From NCBI GenBank assembly GCA_001443495.1, contig LDXR01000011.1:43840-107839 (forward strand): a stretch of DNA of 64,000 nucleotides. Direction: 5' to 3'. This DNA is from a candidate division NC10 bacterium CSP1-5. Lineage in GTDB: Bacteria; Methylomirabilota; Methylomirabilia; Methylomirabilales; CSP1-5. The translations under genes were made by a program, and so were the position numbers. Of this stretch, positions 51,367-60,526 are shown piece after piece (the stretch's first letter is position 1; the number at the start of each line of letters is the position of its first letter). The notes beneath the pieces are model-generated. The model was not told the DNA's origin, did not search any database, and saw only the letters and a list, made by a program, of their open reading frames with translations.

Positions 51367-53858
51367 TGGCCTTCCCGGAAACTCCCATCCTGGATGATTT
51401 CAATCGGGCGAATGAGGGCCCACCACCGAGTTCCTCATGGGCTACACCAAGCGGAGCGCCTGGCATCAAGGTTATCTCCGGTCAAGTTGGAGAGGATGGA
51501 CCGGGCGGACAGGCAGTTTGGAACACTCAATATGGGCCCGATCTGGAGGCTTATGTTGATGTCCCCACACTGGCTTGGGATGGCATCGGTGGCCACACGG
51601 AGTATTTCCGTCTGTACTTCCGGGCCTCTGCTCCAGATGCAGGCACCACTTCAAGTGGCTACTTCATCCTTGCTTGGAACTCTAGTCCCAACGATAGCAT
51701 TGGTCTCTGGAGCTACACCCCCAGTGGTGTTGATTATCTCACTCACGTTCAAGTTGCGGGCCTGACTTCAGGTAGCTCTGTTGGACTATCTGTCATAGGA
51801 GATCTCATTAGGGTTTATCACAAGCCCCCAGCTGGGTCCTGGGCTGAAGTCTTCAACTACACAGATCCAACATACGACAACGCTGGCTATCTCCTTCTTT
51901 ACATCAGCCAAGGTGGACCCGATCTTCGTCTTGATAATTTTGGTGGAGGAACGCTAGGAGGTTCCCCGCCCACCATCACCACAACCAGCCTGGAAGATGG
52001 TATCGTTGAAACGGCCTACAGTCAGACCGTTCAAGCGACGGGCGGCGTCACACCCTACACCTGGTCCATCTCGGCGGGTACTCTTCCTGGCGGACTCAAC
52101 CTGAACTCATCCACAGGCGAAATTTCGGGAACACCCACGACCGGCCCTCGCATCTCCTATTTCACGGTTCGCTGCACAGCCACAGGCGGCCTCTACGATG
52201 ATCAGGCTCTTTCGATCACCATCTATGGCGATCTGATCGTCACGACGGACTCCCTGGGAGATGCTGAGCAGAACGAAGCCTACAGCCAAACATTAGCCTA
52301 TGCAGGCGGAAAGGAACCGATCTCTTGGAGTATCGTGGTAGGCTCTTTGCCCACTGGCCTAAACCTGACACAGGCAACAGGCGAGATCTCGGGCACACCC
52401 ACGGGCAGCCCAGGAACATCCAACTTCACGGTCCGCGCCACAGACTCCATGGACACGCCCCAGACGGACGACCAGGCCCTTTCGATCACGGTCGCCATAG
52501 GCTTGCCGGCAGTTCCCACGAATCTGAATGTCGAGATTCTATCGACTACCCGGCGTTTGACCTGGACAGATAACGCCAATAACGAAGTCGATTTTGCCAT
52601 CGAGAGACGAACGGCGGCCGGTGACTGGGAACTCTATGCAACGGTGAGTGCCAACGTCACCCAGTTCACAGATAGTGCCCTGGGAGGGCTGTATTGGTAT
52701 TATCGGGTGAAGGCACGCAATGCAGTCGGGTCATCGGCCTATTCCAACATTGGCCCTGTGCCACAAGCGCCCGTACTCATTACCGCGCTGGCGCACATCA
52801 CAGATTCCAATCGGATTGACTTGTACTGGCAGGACAACACCTTCAATGAGGACTACTTCCAGGTAGAACGCAGCACAGATGGAAACGACTTCAACTGGCT
52901 GAACACAGTCGATTCCAATGTGCGGACGTATCGAGATTTGACGTGCAACCCCAACACAACCTATTGGTATCGGGTATCTGCCTACGATCCCGTTTACGGG
53001 TTCTCGGACTACTCAAATGTCCTATCGGCCAAGACCGTCGCGGGCGGGGGTGACGGGGGCGGGGAGGGCGAGCCGCCTGGTGGGCAAGAGCCACCCTGGG
53101 AACCTACAGGTGGACCCAGCTACGTCGTGAACTGTCACCATATATCGGCAGAAGGGCTTGGCGCCCGTGGTATACGGGTGACTGGGGTAGCCTACCTCAT
53201 GCAGTCCCGGATGGTCGCAGACACAGACGGCATTGACCTGGAAGTCGACGAGGACTCTGAGGCCAGAGTCCTGGGATCCCAATTTAGTCGATATACAGGA
53301 TTGGGGCTTATCAACCCGATTCACGGAGATCGGTCGGCTTGGAACACCAGTGCTTATCCAGGAAGACACGCCAAGGACATCTCGGATGGGATACTAGTTC
53401 GACATCTGCCCACTGCCACAGTCACCGGACATGTACCTTCCTGGGATGGCACGAAATGGGTGCCGACTGATGTCGCTACACAGGACGAACTGGATGACCA
53501 CGAAGCGGCCGCGGATCCCCATCCCGGCTATATGACACCTGCAGAACATACAGCGATCGGAGACAGCAGCCCACATCATGCACCGGTGATACTGCATGGT
53601 GATTTAGAATCTTCACTGATGGCGCTCAACGGGCAGCAACTTGACCTTGACCTGCAGACTGCTAATCTTGTCCTGGCTGGCCCGTCCAGTGGCGGATCGG
53701 CCAAGCCCACCTTTCGATCATTGGTGGCTGCCGACATTCCTGGTGGGGCAGTGGGGGGCAAATACCGCCAATTTGTGTATACCGTCAGTGGTAACGACTT
53801 TCAATTCGTGAAGCTCGATGACGGAACGCCTATATTCGTTCTCATGGACTTGGAGTAA
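51366..53858 (+). CDS. Multi-domain tail fibre with Ig and FN3 modules
   Basis: ATG 51366 (MAFPETPILDDFNRANEG) begins a lectin-like domain of about 200 residues. Two putative Ig (He_PIG) domains follow, each with the signature P-Y-x-W-S-I ... LPxGLxLN ... GEISGTPT, then two fibronectin type III domains, a Gly/Pro hinge (GGGDGGGEGEPPGG) and a C-terminal domain typical of fibre trunks. It would bind cell-surface carbohydrate. A longer frame upstream is a shadow. Confidence 0.85.
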   Translation: MAFPETPILDDFNRANEGPPPSSSWATPSGAPGIKVISGQVGEDGPGGQAVWNTQYGPDLEAYVDVPTLAWDGIGGHTEYFRLYFRASAPDAGTTSSGYFILAWNSSPNDSIGLWSYTPSGVDYLTHVQVAGLTSGSSVGLSVIGDLIRVYHKPPAGSWAEVFNYTDPTYDNAGYLLLYISQGGPDLRLDNFGGGTLGGSPPTITTTSLEDGIVETAYSQTVQATGGVTPYTWSISAGTLPGGLNLNSSTGEISGTPTTGPRISYFTVRCTATGGLYDDQALSITIYGDLIVTTDSLGDAEQNEAYSQTLAYAGGKEPISWSIVVGSLPTGLNLTQATGEISGTPTGSPGTSNFTVRATDSMDTPQTDDQALSITVAIGLPAVPTNLNVEILSTTRRLTWTDNANNEVDFAIERRTAAGDWELYATVSANVTQFTDSALGGLYWYYRVKARNAVGSSAYSNIGPVPQAPVLITALAHITDSNRIDLYWQDNTFNEDYFQVERSTDGNDFNWLNTVDSNVRTYRDLTCNPNTTYWYRVSAYDPVYGFSDYSNVLSAKTVAGGGDGGGEGEPPGGQEPPWEPTGGPSYVVNCHHISAEGLGARGIRVTGVAYLMQSRMVADTDGIDLEVDEDSEARVLGSQFSRYTGLGLINPIHGDRSAWNTSAYPGRHAKDISDGILVRHLPTATVTGHVPSWDGTKWVPTDVATQDELDDHEAAADPHPGYMTPAEHTAIGDSSPHHAPVILHGDLESSLMALNGQQLDLDLQTANLVLAGPSSGGSAKPTFRSLVAADIPGGAVGGKYRQFVYTVSGNDFQFVKLDDGTPIFVLMDLE

Positions 53859-53860
53859 CT

Positions 53861-55015
53861 ATGCCCACCTCAGCCAACCTGGAAGATCTCATCTTGCGTG
53901 ATACGGCGGCGAACCGGCCTGCGGCAGGCACGCCAGGGCGGATTTTCTACGATACGACAAACGAGAAATGGCAGCGCGATACCGGCTCTTCCTGGGAGGA
54001 CTGCGAGCCGGCACCCGGCTCATTCTCATTGGCCGACGTAAAAGACTCCGTGCGGGCCGCGACGACAGCTAACATCACACTGTCCGGTGAGCAGACAATT
54101 GATGGTGTTTCCGTGGTAGCCGTGGATCGGGTGCTGGTCAAAGATCAAAGCGCAGGCGCAGAGAATGGTATCTATGTGGCTGCGTCTGGAGCATGGAGTC
54201 GGGCGATCGATGCCAATACCAGCGCCGAAGTTACGCCTGGAATGTTTGTGTTCGTCGAGGAAGGCACAGTCAATGGTGATCAGGGCTTCGTCCTGACGAC
54301 TAATGCGCCTATCACATTGGGTACAACGGCTCTCTCATTCACACAATTTTCGGGCGGTGGAGGCTCGGATACAACCGCCATCCATGACGACGCGGCCGGT
54401 GAGATCGCCGCGATTACCGAGAAGGCATCTCCCGTTTCAGGAGACTTGTTACTCATTGAGGACAGCGCCGCCTCAAACGCCAAGAAACGAGTGCAGATCG
54501 GTAACCTTCCCGGAGGTACAGACGCAGCAGCCATTCACGATGACACTGCGGGCGAGATTGCCGCGATCACCGAGAAGACAACACCGGTTGCGGCGGATCT
54601 GTTCCTCATTGAAGATAGCGCCGCCTCAAACGCGAAAAAGCGAGTGCAAATCGGTAACCTACCGAAACTCAACTCGCAACTCCTGTCTTCAATCGAAGGA
54701 GTGCTTGTCGTCACAACCGGGAAGTTGCGCTTCTACAACGAGACGGGGCGAACGCTGACTATCAGCAAGGTCAAGTTGGCCGTAGATACAGCTCCTGTGG
54801 GGGCTGCAATCATCGTGGACGTTCATAAGAACGGAGTGACTGTTTTCACGACTCAATCGAACCGGCCGCAGATTGCTGCGGCTGCGAATGAGGGTGAGAG
54901 CACGACCATCGAGGTACCTTCCTGGGCAGATGGAGACTACCTGACGGTGGATGTCGATCAAATCGGCTCGAGCACGGCAGGCTCAGACCTGACTGTGCAT
55001 GTTATCTATAGCTAG
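53861..55015 (+). CDS. Tail fibre with tandem duplication, 384 aa
   Basis: Starts two bases after the previous stop. The N-terminus has a common phage fibre motif (ANRPAAGTPGRIFYDTTNE) and a second known block (VLVKDQSAGAENGIYVA). Residues about 170-265 contain two near-identical units of about 48 residues (AIHDD-AGEIAAITEK ... KKRVQIGNLP), a recent duplication also visible in DNA. The C-terminus is a beta domain that may bind the receptor. Confidence 0.82.
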   Translation: MPTSANLEDLILRDTAANRPAAGTPGRIFYDTTNEKWQRDTGSSWEDCEPAPGSFSLADVKDSVRAATTANITLSGEQTIDGVSVVAVDRVLVKDQSAGAENGIYVAASGAWSRAIDANTSAEVTPGMFVFVEEGTVNGDQGFVLTTNAPITLGTTALSFTQFSGGGGSDTTAIHDDAAGEIAAITEKASPVSGDLLLIEDSAASNAKKRVQIGNLPGGTDAAAIHDDTAGEIAAITEKTTPVAADLFLIEDSAASNAKKRVQIGNLPKLNSQLLSSIEGVLVVTTGKLRFYNETGRTLTISKVKLAVDTAPVGAAIIVDVHKNGVTVFTTQSNRPQIAAAANEGESTTIEVPSWADGDYLTVDVDQIGSSTAGSDLTVHVIYS

Positions 55016-55025
55016 GAGGCTTGTC

Positions 55026-56012
55026 ATGACGCGCATTTTCACAGAAGGCTTTGAGGCAGGAGACACATTATTCTGGGGCGTCGCCGGGAATGGGAGTGTC
55101 TCGACGACAACGCCCCGGAGCGGATCACGATGCTGGCAGTCAGGTGGTACTGCTGCACAAAAGAGTATATCGGCGATCTCCGAGGGCTACGTCCGCCTTG
55201 GGCTTTTTGCAACCGGGATCGCAGCCCAGGTAATAATGAGATGGTACGCTAGCGGCACTGAGCTTGGCTCCCTGCGTCTGAGTTCCGCAGGAAATCTTCA
55301 GCTTTACACGAGCACGGGAACTCTGGTCGCGACGGGAAGCGTTGCGATCCAGCTCAATACTTGGTATCTCGTCGAGGTGAGAATCAAGATCGCTGACGCT
55401 GGAGGTGTTTTGGAAGTGAAAGTGGATGGAACGGTGGACGCCACGTTCTCTGGCGATACAAAGCCGGGAGCGGACACGACATTCAATCTCATCTACATCC
55501 TCCACACGGGCGCAAGTGTGTGGCGCATAGATGATTTCGCGCTGAACGACACGGCGGGCGGAGTCGATGATGGCTACCCAGGGGACGGCAAGGTGGTCAT
55601 GCTTACTCCAAATGGTAACGGAGACTCATCACAGCTCGTCGGGAATGACGGCAATAGTGTAGACAATTACCTTCTCGTGGATGAAATCCCCTCTGACAGC
55701 GACACGACCTACGTTGAGTCAGCTACGGCAACCGAGAAGGATTTGTACGGCATGACGACATATACGCTGGAAAGCGGCCAAACTGTCTTGCGTTTGTGGG
55801 TTGAGGCACGCGCAAGGGAACTGACTGCGGCCGGAGATGGGATTCAGCTTGGGGTCAAGTCGGGCGCGACCGAATCCTTCTCGGCCACACGCCCGATCGG
55901 AACGTCTTACGCCCGCTACGTCGGGGACGATCTCAAGACCGACCCTAACACGGCAGCCGCCTGGACACAGGGCGGTCTGGATGCGCTCCAGGCAGGTGTC
56001 AAAGTAGCATGA
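55026..56012 (+). CDS. Lectin-like fibre protein, 328 aa
   Basis: TAGGAGGCTTGTC precedes ATG 55026. Residues 1-190 fit a concanavalin A-like lectin fold (MTRIFTEGFEAGD ... LNTWYLVEVRIKIADAGG ... DDFALND), and the rest is a second beta domain (GDGKVVMLTPNGNGDSS). Likely binds surface glycans at the tail tip. Confidence 0.78.
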   Translation: MTRIFTEGFEAGDTLFWGVAGNGSVSTTTPRSGSRCWQSGGTAAQKSISAISEGYVRLGLFATGIAAQVIMRWYASGTELGSLRLSSAGNLQLYTSTGTLVATGSVAIQLNTWYLVEVRIKIADAGGVLEVKVDGTVDATFSGDTKPGADTTFNLIYILHTGASVWRIDDFALNDTAGGVDDGYPGDGKVVMLTPNGNGDSSQLVGNDGNSVDNYLLVDEIPSDSDTTYVESATATEKDLYGMTTYTLESGQTVLRLWVEARARELTAAGDGIQLGVKSGATESFSATRPIGTSYARYVGDDLKTDPNTAAAWTQGGLDALQAGVKVA

Positions 56013-56013
56013 C

Positions 56014-56220
56014 ATGAGCACACGACGGATCACTCAGCTCGATGCCAGTATTGAATACCAGCAGCCCGCCTTGCGTAAGGTGACGCAGTTGCTCACACAG
56101 GTTGAGTATCAGCAGCCCGCCTTACGCAAGGTGACACAGTTGTTCATCATGATAGAACTCTCTCCGCCAGGGGAAAGCGTGGGACGGAAATACGGACCCG
56201 CTGTTCAAATGATGGGCTGA
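56014..56220 (+). CDS. Short-repeat protein, paralog of the 92-aa protein at 25,730
   Basis: The peptide opens MSTRRITQLDASIEYQQPAL and contains a near-exact internal repeat (RKVTQL and VEYQQPALRKVTQL). The opening matches the gene at 25,730. The two copies stand at opposite ends of the virion block, one after the portal and one after the fibres. Role unknown; probably a small virion part. Confidence 0.65.
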   Translation: MSTRRITQLDASIEYQQPALRKVTQLLTQVEYQQPALRKVTQLFIMIELSPPGESVGRKYGPAVQMMG

Positions 56221-56239
56221 AACGGGAAGACAGGAAGAG

Positions 56240-57169
56240 ATGAGAAGATATTCATACGAAGGTGCGATCCAGGTTGTCCAGACTATCATAGCTCTCCTCG
56301 TTATGGCCGCACTTCCGTTTACGATAGCTACAACAATTATCTATGCCATGAGTGCCGCACAGGAGAGTCTTGTCCTGTGGGCACTGAACCTTACCCAGTT
56401 TGCGATCGGCGCGTTCTTCCTGACACTGCTGATACGATTGCGATCAGGAATCATAGTACGCAAGGAGCGAGACAGAATACGAAAATCCACGCTTACAATG
56501 CTTCACCACGAATTTCGCACCCCCGCTACCTTCCTGGTGGGAGGCGTCCATCTTCTCCGGGATCCATCTATCACTGGCTCTGATAGAAAGATGCTTATTG
56601 GCAAGCTCTCACTGGGCATCGATCGATTGATGTTGTTGATCGATGAGTTTCTATCACTCAACGACATTCTATACAGCGATGCGAAATTAGCCTATGCCGC
56701 ACACCGAGAAGAATTTCGGGAGTGGCAGGTGGCTATCGATCATGTCCTGCCAAAGCATCAGACTCTTCTGGAAAGGAAAGGGTTGAAACTCTTGATTCGT
56801 ATTGCGAGCGATTTGCCCGCTGTCTGTGCATTCAGCCTGCAGATTGAACAGGCCATCAGCCATCTTCTCGGAAACGCAATCAAGTTTACAGAAGCGGGTA
56901 TGATCCAGATCTCGGTCTTCGAGATAGACCGAGGTGTAAGGTGTGAGGTCGTGGACACCGGTATAGGTCTGTCACAGGAGTACATAGAGATCATCTTTAC
57001 TCCATTTGAGCAGATCGACCGTGAGAAGCGTGAGCAACAGGGGATCGGCCTTGGCCTGGCTATTGTCAAGGGCTTGATTGAGATTCACGGTGGCCGGTTG
57101 GAAGTCAAAAGCTGGCCGGGAAAGGGAAGTGTTTTCGCATTCTGGCTTCCAGAGATAGACCTGGGATGA
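56240..57169 (+). CDS. Membrane sensor histidine kinase
   Basis: Two membrane helices (about residues 12-38 and 47-66) lead to a kinase core with all boxes: H-box HHEFRTP (phospho-acceptor H90), N-box ISHLLGNAIKFT (N212), G1 VDTGIGL (D239), F-box IFTPFEQ and G2 GIGLGLA (268-274). There is no sensory domain beyond the short loop and no receiver domain. Bacterial kinases of this type relay phosphate to a response regulator; none is encoded in the window, so the partner would be in the host or elsewhere in the phage. Its place between fibres and lysis-type genes is unusual for a regulator. Confidence 0.93.
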   Translation: MRRYSYEGAIQVVQTIIALLVMAALPFTIATTIIYAMSAAQESLVLWALNLTQFAIGAFFLTLLIRLRSGIIVRKERDRIRKSTLTMLHHEFRTPATFLVGGVHLLRDPSITGSDRKMLIGKLSLGIDRLMLLIDEFLSLNDILYSDAKLAYAAHREEFREWQVAIDHVLPKHQTLLERKGLKLLIRIASDLPAVCAFSLQIEQAISHLLGNAIKFTEAGMIQISVFEIDRGVRCEVVDTGIGLSQEYIEIIFTPFEQIDREKREQQGIGLGLAIVKGLIEIHGGRLEVKSWPGKGSVFAFWLPEIDLG

Positions 57170-57774
57170 TGCCACCTGACGATGCATCTCTGAGCCACGT
57201 GCTCAAGGTACTCACGTCACAGTACCAAGTCACGGGCGCCCAAATCCTGGATCTGGCACGTCGCCTGGATGACCTACGTGATCGCTTGGGTGCCTATAAT
57301 GAGCAGAACATTGAGAGGTTCAATGGCCACGGAGATCGAATTGAGGAAGTCGAGAAGGCACTAGGAAAGCTCTCTCCAATGGTTGAGACGATCAGCAAAT
57401 CTCTGGGCGAGCTACGTCCCATGATTGAGGCTCAGCTCACCAATGCTGTCCGAGTGGGCGAACGAGCCGAAAGGGTAGCAGCCGATGGGATTGCTCGCTA
57501 TCAGCAATCCTTAACGGCTGTTCAGGACGATTTCGATGAACGGCAGGCTTCCACAAGAGGGGAGATCATGGTTCTGGTCGATAGCCAGAAACTTCGGCTG
57601 GACAGGCTAGAAGTCGAAAAGCAGAAGGGCCGATCTGACGAGACAGAGATCACCAAGACACGTATTCTCTCACGTGCTAATGTCCAAGTGGCCTTGCTGA
57701 CTCTTCTCGGCAGTAGTATAGTGGCCGGCATCGTCTCGGTTGTGATTGAACTCATCAAAAGAGGAAATCCATGA
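57166..57774 (+). CDS. Coiled-coil protein with C-terminal membrane anchor, 202 aa
   Basis: Start overlaps the kinase stop by ATGA. A long coiled coil (about residues 25-160) ends in a membrane helix (ALLTLLGSSIVAGIVSVVIE). This architecture occurs in phage holin-associated and spanin-like proteins. A late-lysis role is plausible from its neighbours; not recognised by family. Confidence 0.68.
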   Translation: MMPPDDASLSHVLKVLTSQYQVTGAQILDLARRLDDLRDRLGAYNEQNIERFNGHGDRIEEVEKALGKLSPMVETISKSLGELRPMIEAQLTNAVRVGERAERVAADGIARYQQSLTAVQDDFDERQASTRGEIMVLVDSQKLRLDRLEVEKQKGRSDETEITKTRILSRANVQVALLTLLGSSIVAGIVSVVIELIKRGNP

Positions 57775-58220
57775 AGCGGAGGAAACACATGAAGAAAAGA
57801 GGTACCGTCGATACACGGGTAGATCCGGGGAGCCCCATCGCCGTTCTTCTCGGACCGGGTGTCAGTCTGAGCCTGTCGCTGCGTGTGATGAAGGCAGTCG
57901 TGCGGGGCAACTACAAAGCACTTCTCACCTGGAACCCGCACGATGCCGGCGTGGGACGCCGAGCCGTGATTGCGGTGCTCGCCAGCTCCTTCCCGGCCCC
58001 GGCCATCAATCAGAACTGGTTCGACACCCAGTACTCGGGAGTGATCACATTCAGAAGCCTGGAAGGAGACGATGAGACTGTCCTCCAATTGCTGGAGCAG
58101 GCACTTCACGAGACACCACAACCAGCCCTGAGTCTTGAACCGGAGTTCAATCCCTATGCCGACCGGGAGGACGCTTTTCCCTATACAGGCCCCAGTTTAC
58201 CCGACGAAGGAGGGGGGTGA
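57771..58220 (+). CDS. Hypothetical protein, 149 aa
   Basis: Begins very basic (MKRRKHMKKRGTVDTRVDPG); the second ATG at residue 7 is an alternative start. Middle residues (AVLLGPGVSLSLSLRVMKAV) are hydrophobic but not a clear membrane segment. Coupled by ATGA upstream. No lysin motif is seen. Function unknown. Confidence 0.62.
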   Translation: MKRRKHMKKRGTVDTRVDPGSPIAVLLGPGVSLSLSLRVMKAVVRGNYKALLTWNPHDAGVGRRAVIAVLASSFPAPAINQNWFDTQYSGVITFRSLEGDDETVLQLLEQALHETPQPALSLEPEFNPYADREDAFPYTGPSLPDEGGG

Positions 58221-58327
58221 TCCTTATACTATCAACGGCTAAGCAAGCATCAAACATAAAAAGGATTTCGTTCAAAACTCTCGTCCGCCTGGGTGACGGT
58301 TTCGCCCTACCCCCATGGAGATCTGTC

Positions 58328-58783
58328 ATGAAGAAACGCATCCTGCTATTCGTTGTGCTCGTCACTCTTCTCGGTGTGGTCGCCTCTGGAGTCATGGCCT
58401 CACCGATGACTTTCCAATCACCAGTCGAGCCGCCGCCACTCCCGGAACTCTCACCAGAGCTCCTGGCAACCATCGCCGGCACGGCACTCTCGCTGGCCCT
58501 GAGTTACATCCCGGGCCTCAATGTGGGATATGCAGGTCTGAACCGGGAACAGAAGCAACTCATCATGCTCGGCCTTCTGGTGCTTGCTTCTGTCGGGATA
58601 CTCGGCCTGGCTTGTACACCGGTTTTGGGGCTTGTGATTGTGGAGTGCTCGGCGACCGGCGCTGTCAGGGTGGTCACGGTACTCATCGCTGCCCTGATCG
58701 CTAACCAGGGTGTCCACAGCATTACTCCCGAAGCAAGCGCGGTACGCAAAGCCAAGGCGAGGGCAGCCGGCCCAAAAGGGTGA
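58328..58783 (+). CDS. Holin candidate, 151 aa
   Basis: ATG 58328 is preceded by GGAG at 7 bases; an upstream GTG in frame adds an unlikely leader. The N-terminus MKKRILLFVVLVTLLGVVAS is a signal peptide or anchor, followed by a Pro-rich linker and two more hydrophobic helices (LGLLVLASVGILGLACTPVL; VVTVLIAALIANQGV). It is the last gene of the rightward block, where holins usually lie, and no endolysin is in the window. The call rests on topology and position. Confidence 0.68.
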   Translation: MKKRILLFVVLVTLLGVVASGVMASPMTFQSPVEPPPLPELSPELLATIAGTALSLALSYIPGLNVGYAGLNREQKQLIMLGLLVLASVGILGLACTPVLGLVIVECSATGAVRVVTVLIAALIANQGVHSITPEASAVRKAKARAAGPKG

Positions 58784-58852
58784 TGCCGCCAGCGGCAGGT
58801 CCCCCTATGCCGCCGTCTCCTAGATAGCCCGGCCTGCTTACTTACATATGCG

Positions 58853-58886
58853 AAAAAGAGGGTGATCGAATGATCACCCTCTTTTT
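58853..58886. terminator. Bidirectional rho-independent terminator
   Basis: A perfect 15-bp stem (AAAAAGAGGGTGATC with GATCACCCTCTTTTT) around loop GAAT stands between convergent genes. Its A and T flanks give a T run in both directions, so it ends the virion operon rightward and the methyltransferase operon leftward. Confidence 0.95.
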
Positions 58887-58898
58887 AACAGACCGAAC

Positions 58899-59756
58899 TC
58901 ATAGAACACCCCCATAGACTAGGATGAGACCAATCCAAAACAGCCAGGAAAGCGCCCAGGCCACGATCATGTAGAACCGATTATGGAGTAGGCTCAGGAG
59001 GAGTACATTCCAAGTGTAGGGTGACACATGAGGGCTGACAAGCACGCCCACCGGATAAGCAGCCTTAATGCGCCCTTCCCGGACTGAATAAATCAAGGCG
59101 AAAAAACCGATGGGGACACTCCAGGGGAAAAACCTGAGCCCGTAAGCCTGGGCGGCCGGGGACATAGCGCCTGTCAAGGACTGTAACCAATGGGGATATA
59201 TCAAAAATGATATACCCATGACGAGGACAGTCGGCCATACAGCCCTGACAACCCCCCTGCCCTGCCCTTCCTTCCAGGTCTGCCATAGGCGAAAAAAGAT
59301 CACCCCAATGGCAAACTGTGGCTTGAGTAGCATCAGTGGTAGACCCATGGGTAATGGCAAAGAGATACCGAGAAGCGGGAGCCAGTCCACATTCCCGGAC
59401 ATCATCTCAATCACCCAAAAGGGCGTGGTGAGAAACAGAGCTGCCGGGAGGAGGTCCGCTTCCAGGCATCGAAGTGCCCATACGGTCACCAGGATGGTTA
59501 GGGCCAGGAAGAGACCACGCCCAAGGCTATCCGGTAACAAGAGAGGGGTCAGGAACGGGATGAGCCAGGGTGGACTGAAGAAACCCTCGACCTGGTAGGG
59601 GTCAATACCCGAAAAAACGGCCTGGACTGCCGGCCTGAAGAACCGGTCAATGTCTATGGCTGTAGGTGAAATGAGAGCACCTATCCCGACGAGAACCAAG
59701 AAAGCTAGAACAGCCGCTGCTGTTTTGACCGCTTCCGTGTGTTTGGAGAAATCCAT
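58899..59756 (-). CDS. GT-C-like polytopic membrane protein
   Basis: A protein of 285 residues with about eight membrane helices. The first loop has IDIDRFFRPAVQAVFSGIDP with Y next and then SPPWLIPFLTPLLL, matching the D-x-x-x-x-x-x-A...G-x-D-P-Y...PP layout of the DUF2029/family 87 polyprenol-sugar-dependent glycosyltransferases. Such an enzyme could change host surface glycans and block later phages. It is shorter than typical members (about 400). It overlaps the upstream methyltransferase by 52 bases. Enzyme activity is inferred. Confidence 0.6.
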   Translation of the reverse strand: MDFSKHTEAVKTAAAVLAFLVLVGIGALISPTAIDIDRFFRPAVQAVFSGIDPYQVEGFFSPPWLIPFLTPLLLPDSLGRGLFLALTILVTVWALRCLEADLLPAALFLTTPFWVIEMMSGNVDWLPLLGISLPLPMGLPLMLLKPQFAIGVIFFRLWQTWKEGQGRGVVRAVWPTVLVMGISFLIYPHWLQSLTGAMSPAAQAYGLRFFPWSVPIGFFALIYSVREGRIKAAYPVGVLVSPHVSPYTWNVLLLSLLHNRFYMIVAWALSWLFWIGLILVYGGVL

Positions 59757-60526
59757 AGTTGCTCTAGCATGTTTCGGTTGCCATTGGAGCGAGCCGGATG
59801 AGTCACCAGTGACCAGCCCACATACAACCGATCGTACAGCCGGGAAGGATAGCTACTCACGATCGCCATGCCCTGAATATCGTTCAGGAGCTCGGCCAGT
59901 AGGATGTGATCCTTCCTGGTCATCTCGTGCTGGTATGCCTTTTTCCCCCATCGGGCACTGCGAACACCGGCCGGGTAAGGAGGATCACAGTAGAACAGGG
60001 TATCGGGCGTATCGTATCGCTGGATGACTTTCGTAGCCTCATCGTTCTCCAGACCTACATCCTTCAGGCGGCCCGTAGTTTCGACAAGATGCTCGACATC
60101 TCTCCACAAATAAACGATACTTGACCAAGAATCGTTCTCTCTCTGGAAACGCCAGCCCGATCGCACTTGGGCCGAGGGGCCTGAGAAAGACTGGTGGGCC
60201 CGGACGTAGAAACGCCGGGCCCTCTCCAGTGGGTCGGCAGAGGGCTGATAGGACAAATCTAGCTCGGCACGCGAGAAGGGTGTGAGCTGCAGCAAACGCA
60301 GCAACTCGCTCGTATCTTCCCGGAGTACCCGGAAGAAGTTCACAACGTCCCCATCCAGGTCGTTGTAAACCTCCAGGCGGGAGGGTGTCTTTTGCAGCAA
60401 GACACTCATCCCGCCGCCGAAGGGCTCGACATAGATGTCATGATCCGGGAAGGATTCAATGATCCAGGATGCAATTCGCCACTTCCCGCCGTGGTATCGT
60501 AAGGGGGGTCTACTTGGCGGCGGCAA
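59705..60526 (-). CDS. D12-class DNA adenine methyltransferase
   Basis: Methylates adenine in a short DNA site using S-adenosylmethionine. The order of motifs is that of Dam/DpnIIA enzymes: LRYHGGKWRIA near the start, EPFGGGMSVLL (about residue 34) as the cofactor site and YCDPPYPAG (about residue 180) as the catalytic DPPY. The 273-residue length is normal. Phages use such enzymes against host restriction. Its N-terminal end abuts the small lipoprotein gene. Confidence 0.94.
   Translation of the reverse strand: MPPPSRPPLRYHGGKWRIASWIIESFPDHDIYVEPFGGGMSVLLQKTPSRLEVYNDLDGDVVNFFRVLREDTSELLRLLQLTPFSRAELDLSYQPSADPLERARRFYVRAHQSFSGPSAQVRSGWRFQRENDSWSSIVYLWRDVEHLVETTGRLKDVGLENDEATKVIQRYDTPDTLFYCDPPYPAGVRSARWGKKAYQHEMTRKDHILLAELLNDIQGMAIVSSYPSRLYDRLYVGWSLVTHPARSNGNRNMLEQLWISPNTRKRSKQQRLF

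Noticed and set aside
57771..58783. Endolysin in the lysis-type cluster
   Set aside because: Neither the 149-aa nor the 151-aa protein shows amidase, glycosidase or peptidase residues. The lysin must lie outside the window or be unrecognisable.
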